A stretch of DNA of 64,000 nucleotides. Source: Acetomicrobium hydrogeniformans (GTDB taxonomy: Bacteria > Synergistota > Synergistia > Synergistales > JAFGMB01). Shown piece after piece: positions 24,811 to 32,075 of this stretch (position 1 is the stretch's first letter; every line of letters begins with the position of its first letter). A program made the translations under genes and the position numbers. The DNA is taken from contig JAENYO010000005.1 of assembly GCA_016841745.1 (NCBI GenBank), positions 22,439 through 86,438 of the forward strand, in the 5' to 3' direction. The notes under the pieces are model-generated. The model did no database searches. It was not told where the DNA came from and was given only the letters and a program-made list of their open reading frames with translations.

Positions 24811-25023
24811 TTATGCAGCCTCATTGGGCTGGATAATGTTCTCTGTAATGATTCCGGCGTTTCTGATCATCTCTTCCAGGGACCTGCAGAATTTCTTGCC
24901 TTCCGGTGTATCCGCTATTCCGTCCTGAAGATCCTCTATAATCGCCATTAACTCGGTTCCCTCGTCACACGCTTCGTATGCTTCCTTAACCGCCTTAAAA
25001 CAGTCCGCAAGAGCATGAATCAG
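24811..25023 (-). CDS. Small unknown protein, possible CTG start
   Basis: A 70-codon frame between the Cro-like and antirepressor genes. Its only in-frame start near the Cro stop is a CTG whose last two bases overlap the Cro TGA (CTGA), with AGGA 6 nt upstream. An internal ATG at 24948 would give 45 residues (MAIIEDLQDGIADTPEGKKF start). The peptide contains ADCFKAVKEAYEACDEG and EEMIRNAGIITENII and looks like real coding sequence. Stop TAA overlaps the ribosome site of the antirepressor. Function unknown. Confidence 0.55.
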   Translation of the reverse strand: MIHALADCFKAVKEAYEACDEGTELMAIIEDLQDGIADTPEGKKFCRSLEEMIRNAGIITENIIQPNEAA

Positions 25024-25271
25024 TTTGAATCCTGGATTATCTCCGTTCCTACGGACGGTGTAGGGTTTGAATCATCGTCTGTTACCAAATCGTCAATGGT
25101 GCAGCCGAACAATCTCGACATTTCTTTCAGGTTTTCTATCCCTGGATCAACGGTATAAAGGGGATTTATTGACTCCCATCTGTAGACTGAGTTAGCAGTA
25201 ACTTCCATTTTTTCTGCCAGATTTTGTTGAGTCCAACCTTTCTTTTTTCTCTGTATAGATATACCTTTCAT
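25020..25271 (-). CDS. Cro-like XRE regulator
   Basis: An 83-residue protein with a helix-turn-helix at about residues 12-36 (KGWTQQNLAEKMEVTANSVYRWE in part) and an acidic C-terminal tail. It is divergent from the S24-type repressor across a ~190-bp control region and heads the leftward early operon, the place of Cro in lambdoid switches. It is expected to shut off the repressor promoter in the lytic state. Confidence 0.85.
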   Translation of the reverse strand: MKGISIQRKKKGWTQQNLAEKMEVTANSVYRWESINPLYTVDPGIENLKEMSRLFGCTIDDLVTDDDSNPTPSVGTEIIQDSN

Positions 25272-25296
25272 GGTTTCACCTCCTAGCCTGAACTAT

Positions 25297-25435
25297 ATTA
25301 AGGTTTATACTTGTTTAACAATACTAGCCTTAATTTTTTTAAGGTTCAATAGGCCTTAAGTCCCATCTCTACACATTATTAAGGTTTTTAACATGCGGAA
25401 CCATTAATAAAATCCATATTGAAAAGACCCTTAAT
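25297..25435. promoter_or_regulatory. Lysogeny switch operator array (TTAAGG / CCTTAA half-sites)
   Basis: Between the divergent Cro-like and repressor genes six copies of the same half-site are seen: ATTAAGG 25297, CCTTAAT 25328, TTAAGG 25339, CCTTAAG 25354, ATTAAGG 25378 and CCTTAAT 25429. The second and third face each other across a short T run and make an inverted pair. The arrangement fits cooperative binding by the two regulators. Sites are seen; assignment to a protein is inferred. Confidence 0.75.
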
Positions 25436-25463
25436 AAAATGTAGAGTTGTGTGGGTGATGAAT

Positions 25464-26174
25464 ATGTCATTAGGAAAGAGAATTAAAGAGATTAGAATCA
25501 AGAGGAAAATCAAACAAAAAGAACTTGCCCAAATACTGGGAGTATCCGAAAACACCATGTATCGCTGGGAAGCAGGGTTGAACGCACCTTCAGATGAAGA
25601 TAAGGGTCGCTTAGCAAAGATCCTCGGAGTATCTATTGCCTACATCATGGGAGAGTCAGACGAACCACAGCGGCCACAAACAAATGTAGATATTTCCAGC
25701 GTTAAGGATGTTGTTTCAATCCCACTGCTGGACTCAACAGCTATAGCTTGTGCAGGATTTGGAAACGGAGGCATGGAAGGAATAATTCTCGAAGCCACAG
25801 AATCTATTATGGTCCCCCTTGAAGACCTTGGTTATATTGGAGAACATAAACCTTTTGCAATCCGCGTAGAAGGAGACAGCATGAATGAAGCAGGAATATC
25901 TGATGGATCAAGGATTGCAGTAAATCCGGAAGAAGAAGTCTACAATGGTGATTCTGTCCTGGTGAAATGGGGTCGCCGCGGGGATGTTGCCGTGAAATGG
26001 TATTACAACTATGAAGACAGGATTGAACTGCGGAGCTCTAACCCCGCTAAATATCCGCCTATCATCCTTAGCAAAAAAGACATCGATGCCGAAATGGAAG
26101 CCGGAAACCACGACTACTTCCACATCTGTGGCAAAGTAATGGTAGTAAACATGAAACCCAAGAAAGGGATTTAG
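25464..26174 (+). CDS. Phage repressor, XRE HTH plus S24 (LexA-like) domain
   Basis: A 236-residue CI-type repressor. The N-terminal HTH (QKELAQILGVSENTMYRWEAG in part, residues ~12-37) resembles the Cro-like protein opposite, so they probably share operators. The C-terminal S24 domain has the catalytic Ser in VEGDSMNEAG and Lys in VAVKWYYNY, so RecA-stimulated self-cleavage is expected. ATG at 25464 (GGGTG 6 nt upstream) or 25458 is the likely start; an upstream ATG at 25419 lies in the operator region. The pair with Cro and the Bro antirepressor forms the main lysogeny switch. Confidence 0.92.
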   Translation: MSLGKRIKEIRIKRKIKQKELAQILGVSENTMYRWEAGLNAPSDEDKGRLAKILGVSIAYIMGESDEPQRPQTNVDISSVKDVVSIPLLDSTAIACAGFGNGGMEGIILEATESIMVPLEDLGYIGEHKPFAIRVEGDSMNEAGISDGSRIAVNPEEEVYNGDSVLVKWGRRGDVAVKWYYNYEDRIELRSSNPAKYPPIILSKKDIDAEMEAGNHDYFHICGKVMVVNMKPKKGI

Positions 26175-26382
26175 TACCTGGCATTACCAAGAGTGAAAGA
26201 ACATTACGAGAGAAAGTAATCCGAATCCACTCAGAGAGTACAACTTTCCTTACTATCCTCCTTGATTGGGGCAACTCCATGATTTGCTTTCAGATCAAAA
26301 ACTAGAATAAAACCTTGCAATTTGTAATTGATAATATTTGTTAAACTACCAAAGATATGTGAACAAAGGGGAGGAATGTCAT
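26175..26382. other. AT-rich gap between repressor and dGTPase genes
   Basis: About 200 bp with no supported gene. It marks the change from phage control genes to the AT-rich accessory block and must contain the promoter for the dGTPase operon, but no consensus promoter is convincing by eye. Confidence 0.4.
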
Positions 26383-27765
26383 TTGAGAACATGGTCAAAT
26401 CTGTTAAATAGCAAAAGGTTTAGGGATACAGATCAGGATCATAATGATAAGCGAGATCAGTTTGAAAGAGACTACGATAGGATTACTTATTGTTCATCTT
26501 TTAGAAGACTACAAGACAAAACTCAAGTCTTTCCTTTAGAAAGAGGAGATTATGTTCGCACCAGACTTACTCATTCACTTGAGGTATCTTCTTTAGCAAG
26601 ATCCATCGGAACAGATGTTGCAAGACACTTAATTGAAAAAAATATGATTACCGAAACAAGGGAAGATAATATCAATAAGATTGATGACTATTTTGCTGGA
26701 ATCCTATCCTCAGCAGCACTAATTCATGATTTAGGAAATCCCCCTTTCGGACATTTTGGAGAAGATGCAATAAAGAATTTTTTTGACGATTATTTTAAAG
26801 AACATAAAAAAGTACTATGTACCGAAAAAGATAAAGCGAAAAGGGAAGACTTTCTTCATTTTGACGGTAACCCTCAGTCTTTTCGAATAGTGACTAGTTT
26901 ACAATATCTCAAGGATAAATTTGGATTGAATTTGACATATGCCACATTAGGAACTGTATTAAAATACCCGTGTTCTTCTGTCGAAATAAATAAGGAGAAT
27001 AAGTGTCAAAAAAAATGTGGTTATTTCCAATCAGAAAAAGAAACATTTGGCCGGATGGAACAAGAGCTGCATCTTGATACGTTTAGACATCCTTTAACAT
27101 TCCTATTAGAAGCAGCAGATGACATTGCCTATTTTGCAGGTGACATTGAAGACGGCTTGAAGCAAAAAACCTTTACCTGGGAACAATTTCAGGGTTTTTT
27201 GGAAAATAAGGCTAAGAAAAATAAAATGATGGACGATTGTTTCAAGCTATCTTCGAAGAACTACGAGAAACTCAAAAATGATAAATTCCCAGAACCCGAA
27301 ATAGGCACAATTCAGCTTTTTAGAATTAAAGCACAGTCCATGATGCTTAGAGCATGTATAAACGAATTTTTAAGTCACTATAAAGAAATTCTAGAGGGCA
27401 AATACAATAAAGACTTACTCGAATCTTCCGATGCTTCCGAATTTAGTAAGTTGTTGAAAAAGTTATCAGTTGAACATGTATACAGTTCCGACAAGGTTTT
27501 GCTGACAGAAATAGCAGGTAAGAAAGTAATAGAAGGACTCCTCTCAGCATTTGTTAGTTGTGTAATGTCTGAATCTTACATGGACTCAAGTACTTACGAA
27601 GGGAAACTATTTCAAATTATCTCTCCTAACTTCCGCTATGTGTTTTCAAACTGGACAGATCAGGGTGAATATGCGAAACTTCAACTTGTAACAGATTTTA
27701 TTTCAGGAATGACCGACCTTTACGCTGTAGACCTTTTTCAAAAGATAACAGGAGTCACAATCTAA
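26383..27765 (+). CDS. dGTPase-family HD phosphohydrolase, probable defence gene
   Basis: A 460-residue protein of the dGTP triphosphohydrolase family (dGTP to deoxyguanosine and triphosphate). It begins RTWSNLLNSKRFRD and has YCSSFRRLQDKTQVFPLE at ~36-53, the metal-binding His in RLTHSLEV (64), the HD pair in LIHDLGNPPFGHFGE (115-116) and further D residues in EAADDIAYFAGDIEDGL. A TTG at 26383 is preferred, with GGAGG 8 nt upstream. dGTPases are known to block phages by depleting dGTP. Here it is inside a prophage, AT-rich relative to late genes, and 11 nt upstream of a nucleotidyltransferase. Confidence 0.92.
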   Translation: MRTWSNLLNSKRFRDTDQDHNDKRDQFERDYDRITYCSSFRRLQDKTQVFPLERGDYVRTRLTHSLEVSSLARSIGTDVARHLIEKNMITETREDNINKIDDYFAGILSSAALIHDLGNPPFGHFGEDAIKNFFDDYFKEHKKVLCTEKDKAKREDFLHFDGNPQSFRIVTSLQYLKDKFGLNLTYATLGTVLKYPCSSVEINKENKCQKKCGYFQSEKETFGRMEQELHLDTFRHPLTFLLEAADDIAYFAGDIEDGLKQKTFTWEQFQGFLENKAKKNKMMDDCFKLSSKNYEKLKNDKFPEPEIGTIQLFRIKAQSMMLRACINEFLSHYKEILEGKYNKDLLESSDASEFSKLLKKLSVEHVYSSDKVLLTEIAGKKVIEGLLSAFVSCVMSESYMDSSTYEGKLFQIISPNFRYVFSNWTDQGEYAKLQLVTDFISGMTDLYAVDLFQKITGVTI

Positions 27766-27776
27766 GGAGCCTAGAG

Positions 27777-28475
27777 ATGTTAACTTATTCCGATACCTCT
27801 AAAAAAGTATCTCAATATATCTCTGACTTTATGGCTGGAAAGCGTGAAGTTAGAGAATGTTTGGATAGTTTGTCCAAAAGTGGAGATCTAATTCTTTTTG
27901 GAGGAGCAATAAGAGATATCGTTTGTGGTAACAAACCAAGAGACTATGATATTGTTGTTTCTACATCCTCTGAAAATCTTATTTCGATATTATCTTCATA
28001 TCCACATAAGAGGAATAGATTCGGGGGAGTTCACTTATTCCTTAATGATGTTAAATTAGACATTTGGGCCATTGAATCAACATGGGCTTTTCAAAAGAAA
28101 TTGTTGGATTCAAAAACTGAGAACCTGACTAAGAGTGTCTTTTTCAATTTAGATGCTATTGCTATAAACTTAACAAAGAACATACTATATGGAAATATCT
28201 TTTTTCAAGCGTTATCCTCAAGAACTTTGGACATAGTGCTAGAGAATAATCCCTTCCCTGATTTGTGCATATTACGCGCATTTGTTCTTAAGGAAAAATA
28301 TAATATGTCCTTCTCTCAACGAATGAAAAACTATATTCTCGATCATTGTACAGATGTATCTAAGACATTAAGTAATTTAACTTCTATTCAACAAAGTCAC
28401 TATGGATATCAATATTACAATCGGAACCAATTAAGCAAACATCTTTCCTATGTTTATCAAAAATTCACTCCTTAA
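27777..28475 (+). CDS. CCA/poly(A)-polymerase-type nucleotidyltransferase domain protein
   Basis: A 232-residue protein with the class II nucleotidyltransferase head: LFGGAIRDIVCG (GGxxRD at 42-47), RDYDIVV (metal-binding D56 and D58) and KLDIWAI (third acidic residue D95). The triad looks intact. It is much shorter than tRNA CCA-adding enzymes (~400 residues) and lacks their long body and tail domains, so it is unlikely to be the housekeeping enzyme. AAGGAG sits 7 nt before the ATG. It is in an operon with the dGTPase, followed by a strong terminator. A role modifying tRNA or another RNA during phage defence is inferred. Confidence 0.8.
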   Translation: MLTYSDTSKKVSQYISDFMAGKREVRECLDSLSKSGDLILFGGAIRDIVCGNKPRDYDIVVSTSSENLISILSSYPHKRNRFGGVHLFLNDVKLDIWAIESTWAFQKKLLDSKTENLTKSVFFNLDAIAINLTKNILYGNIFFQALSSRTLDIVLENNPFPDLCILRAFVLKEKYNMSFSQRMKNYILDHCTDVSKTLSNLTSIQQSHYGYQYYNRNQLSKHLSYVYQKFTP

Positions 28476-28524
28476 ATGATGTTTGTAATCCATATTACCT
28501 TACACTTCTGTGAGACATAATTAT

Positions 28525-28569
28525 AAAAAGATTCTAGCTTTACAATCAATGCTAGAATCTTTTTATTTT
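28525..28569 (+). terminator. Terminator of the dGTPase-nucleotidyltransferase operon
   Basis: A perfect 14-bp stem AAAAAGATTCTAGC / GCTAGAATCTTTTT with a 12-nt loop, ending in a T-rich run, 50 nt after the nucleotidyltransferase stop. Confidence 0.93.
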
Positions 28570-28661
28570 GACTTTCCTGCAAACATACCCCTCGAAAAAG
28601 GGTCCAATTGAAAAGAGGTCAAAAATCATTGAGAAGATTTCCAGTAATTTGCTTTTGACTC

Positions 28662-29018
28662 TTGATTCTAACGACACCCAGCCCGGCCTCAACCTGGCAA
28701 GGTCTCGAAGTAGATGATGGAAGCACTTGGAACCAGATGGACTCCTCAGAAAAGAGACCTAACATTACAGGAATGATTGAAGGACTAAAGTTCCGGGATG
28801 GCCCCATGGGCCCCTGGAACGCAGCAACAAAGGATTTGTCGATTTACATTAAGAGAGTGAACGGGTATTATGCAGAATCAGAGAACCTCAATATCCCTGT
28901 TGTATTAATGTTTGATGTCTTCAATACGGACATAAACGATTCCTGGGAAAACAACCAGGAAAAAGCGTTCAGACTAGAGTTTTTAAGAGAGAATTCCGAA
29001 GATGGACAACAAGGATAA
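28662..29018 (+). pseudogene. Unrecognised 118-codon frame, possibly a gene remnant
   Basis: An open frame starting only with a TTG lacking a ribosome site (WQGLEVDDGSTWNQMDSSEK ... EFLRENSEDGQQG). The peptide is normal in composition and the frame is long for this AT-rich stretch, so it may be the 3' remnant of a larger gene whose start was lost when the defence block was inserted. It converges with the restriction gene. Not recognised; it could be non-coding. Confidence 0.35.
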
Positions 29019-29085
29019 TAGGAAGCAAAAGCAGATCGACCAATCCAAGAAAATACAACATTGCTAATAAAAGCAGATTTTTTCT

Positions 29086-32064
29086 CTACTTTGACAAAAC
29101 TTCATGAATATCTATTGCTACTTTAAAATTCACTCCAAGAGCATTGAAATGAGCCTGGCCACATTCGATCTTTCTATTCTCACTTTCTCGACGTTGGTCT
29201 CTATCATGAGTACCCTTAGTCTCTCGAACTAGGTATAACTTTTCTTCACTCTCGGTAACGATTGCCCAATCAGGGTTATAACTCCCCATAGGCGTTGGCA
29301 CAACGAACCAGCGGGGCAATTTGCAGAAAAATTTAACATTTTCATTAGAATCCAGTTTTTCTGCTACTTCTCTTTCTACTTCAGAATCAAAGGGAATGTA
29401 GTTATAAGGAGTCCTATCGTCACTACTCTGGATCTCATATAACCGAGACAAGTACTCCTCTACTTCATTTTCCTTGAAAAGTCGCATTTCATAGCACTGC
29501 CCTTCAATCTTTTCGTATTTAATCCCATCTACTACTAACTCATGTAAAGCTTTGTTGACCGTCTTTGCGACTTGTGACATGAACTCCTGAGGATTTGAAG
29601 TAAATTCTCCTAGCCGTCCTGAACGTTTCAGTATTTCCACAAGAGTTCCTCTCGTAACCTCTGTTTCTCTTTGCAAAAATGCAAGGATATCTGGCAGGGG
29701 TGAGCTTAATTTAACTGTTTCTGTTTTGGTACTCAACACCCTAATGCTCTCAACACCAGATTTATTAATATCGACTTCATTTTTATCGATAATCAGACTA
29801 ACCGGATGGATAGGATCCATATTGGTAATCTTTTCGACAGCACAGATAATTAGATCTTCAGTAGCAAACTCAACCGAAAATCTCGTTTTTTTATTTATTC
29901 GTTCCCATAATGTCTTGAAATCATCGTTAAGTTCCACTCTTTTATTGAATTTCAGAACTCGTCTTTCTCTGACATTAACAACACGGTTCTGAAATATATA
30001 GCGTTTCATTTCTTCGGTTATTTGTGAACGTAAGTAGATAAATTGTTCGGGCAACGCCAGTTCAAACCCTCTTGTTTCAGGAGCAAATTTATCTGTTAGA
30101 TCTCCTGATTCTTTAAGGTACCCCTCAGCAACTAATGATTGCCATATCTGTTCTGAAACATCCTGACCAATTTGTTGATTTGTCTCAGGTTTAATTAAAC
30201 GAGCAAAGGCAATTTTTGCTAATCGGCCAAACTTAAAATCACCGCCAAGATCTTTTTCTATATCATCCTGTAACCCCTTTGCATATTCTTCAAACGTTTC
30301 ACTGGCAATTACGGTAAGCTTGTTTATATTGTCATCGTATATTCGAATTCCTTCACTATTCACTGGCAGGCGAAGACCTCTTCCTAAAGTCTGCCTACGT
30401 TCTCTATCTGTCCCAATTTCTCTGAGTGTACAGATTTGGAAAACATTAGGATTGTCCCACCCCTCTCTTAATGCGGAGTGGCTAAAAATGAACCTTAAAG
30501 GCTCATCTGAAGAGAGCAAACGTTCTTTATCCTTCATAATAAGCTCATAAGTTTCCTCGTCAGCCTTGGTATTCCCGGAAGAATCTTTCAGGCCAACAAT
30601 CTTGCCCCTCTTTTTATCTACAGAAAAATAACCATCGTGAACTTCTCCTGCAGAATAGGGTAACAGCCCTTTGTATAGCGGATGTTCAGATAATTGGGCA
30701 TAAGCATTCTCAAACCATTGGGCTAATTTACCCTTCTGAGAATTTCCTTGTCCATCATACCAACGATAATTTGAAACTTTATCAATAAAAAATAGAGAAA
30801 GGACTTTAATACCTTTATCTTTGAACTTCTTTTCTTTTTTAAAATGTTCTTCCACAGTCTGGTAGATCTGTGTTTTTAATACCTCTTCACTCATCCCTCC
30901 CTCTTCTTGGTGAGGCTGAAGGATTTTTCCATTGGTAAATTCAACATGCGCTACCCCTTCTTCCGCACATATATTTGAAACAATGTATCCTTCGTAGCCG
31001 GGATGATTTGTTTCTCTGCTTATATCTGTACCTTGTCTAAGGGTGATTATTTTTTTCTTTGGGGTACCATTTCTATCTTCATAAATACTGACCTTTGCAT
31101 GAGGAGTTTTTACCCCTTTTGCATAACCAATGCTATTTAGGCAAATATATGCATCTGGCTTAACTCCATCTGAAATAACAGAGGCTACCTCAATTTGTTT
31201 TACCAGTTTCATATCATAAGCCTGAATTGGGTCTAACTTATAAAGGAGGTTGTAAGGGGTAATATGGGTGGCAGAATATCTTAAACAAAGCAAAGGATTG
31301 AGGGTATTAATGGCCCTTTTCGCTTTGGGGGTATTGTCAACACTCTGCGGCTCATCGATTATTACAATCGGATTTGCAGCTTGAACATATTCGATAGGTC
31401 GACGGCCAGACATCCTGTCCTGTTCTTGATGGATTACATTGAGCTTTTTCTTCTGTTTTTCGGTTAGCTCTGAATGATCATCTATATTCCCAGCATCTTT
31501 CTGAAACGCCTGGATATTAATTATCATGATTTGTATTTCATTACTTCCAGCAAATTGCCTCACTTTGCTAAAATCCTTGGAACGATAGACAAAATGATCA
31601 AAGGGCACGTTATTGTATAAACCTTTAAAATGTTCTCCCATAAGATCAATTGAAGAAAGGACACCTTCTCGGATTGCCACAGATGGGACAACGATAATGA
31701 ACTTTTTAAACCCATATTTTTTGTTCAATTCGAAAATAGTTCTCAGGTAAACATACGTTTTTCCTGTTCCTGTTTCCATCTCAACGGAGAAATTGGGAAA
31801 ATCATACTCAGGAGAATCTTCAAGCCTTGCGGACTTTGGGATAGCATTACGCTCTTGAACTGAATTGAGGGTACTCAACAGATCTTTTGTTTCTAAGAAG
31901 AGCTGATTACCAATACCCAATTCCGAAAAAAACATGCCGTTTCCTCTTGAGAAACTTACTTCAAATTCGCTTTTCCCAGATGGCAGTCCTTGAAAAAGAT
32001 CCACAACAGAGTAAATGGCATCTAATTGATATTCAAGATTTGAGTCAAATTTGAGCTTTATCAT
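29086..32064 (-). CDS. res: Type III restriction enzyme, Res subunit
   Basis: A 992-residue restriction subunit. The SF2 helicase/ATPase part has Walker A METGTGKTYVYL (ETGTGKT at 97-103), a DEPQ box in IVIIDEPQSVDN, SATHITPY, and motif VI-like GTDRERRQTLGRGLRLP. The C-terminal nuclease has the PD-(D/E)xK pattern NPDWAIVTES ... LYLVRETKGTHD near residues 940-965. It acts with the Mod subunit, moving along DNA from unmethylated sites and cutting. It is 12 nt downstream of mod. All expected motifs are intact, so the enzyme looks functional. Confidence 0.95.
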   Translation of the reverse strand: MIKLKFDSNLEYQLDAIYSVVDLFQGLPSGKSEFEVSFSRGNGMFFSELGIGNQLFLETKDLLSTLNSVQERNAIPKSARLEDSPEYDFPNFSVEMETGTGKTYVYLRTIFELNKKYGFKKFIIVVPSVAIREGVLSSIDLMGEHFKGLYNNVPFDHFVYRSKDFSKVRQFAGSNEIQIMIINIQAFQKDAGNIDDHSELTEKQKKKLNVIHQEQDRMSGRRPIEYVQAANPIVIIDEPQSVDNTPKAKRAINTLNPLLCLRYSATHITPYNLLYKLDPIQAYDMKLVKQIEVASVISDGVKPDAYICLNSIGYAKGVKTPHAKVSIYEDRNGTPKKKIITLRQGTDISRETNHPGYEGYIVSNICAEEGVAHVEFTNGKILQPHQEEGGMSEEVLKTQIYQTVEEHFKKEKKFKDKGIKVLSLFFIDKVSNYRWYDGQGNSQKGKLAQWFENAYAQLSEHPLYKGLLPYSAGEVHDGYFSVDKKRGKIVGLKDSSGNTKADEETYELIMKDKERLLSSDEPLRFIFSHSALREGWDNPNVFQICTLREIGTDRERRQTLGRGLRLPVNSEGIRIYDDNINKLTVIASETFEEYAKGLQDDIEKDLGGDFKFGRLAKIAFARLIKPETNQQIGQDVSEQIWQSLVAEGYLKESGDLTDKFAPETRGFELALPEQFIYLRSQITEEMKRYIFQNRVVNVRERRVLKFNKRVELNDDFKTLWERINKKTRFSVEFATEDLIICAVEKITNMDPIHPVSLIIDKNEVDINKSGVESIRVLSTKTETVKLSSPLPDILAFLQRETEVTRGTLVEILKRSGRLGEFTSNPQEFMSQVAKTVNKALHELVVDGIKYEKIEGQCYEMRLFKENEVEEYLSRLYEIQSSDDRTPYNYIPFDSEVEREVAEKLDSNENVKFFCKLPRWFVVPTPMGSYNPDWAIVTESEEKLYLVRETKGTHDRDQRRESENRKIECGQAHFNALGVNFKVAIDIHEVLSK

Positions 32065-32075
32065 TAGTTCAGCCC

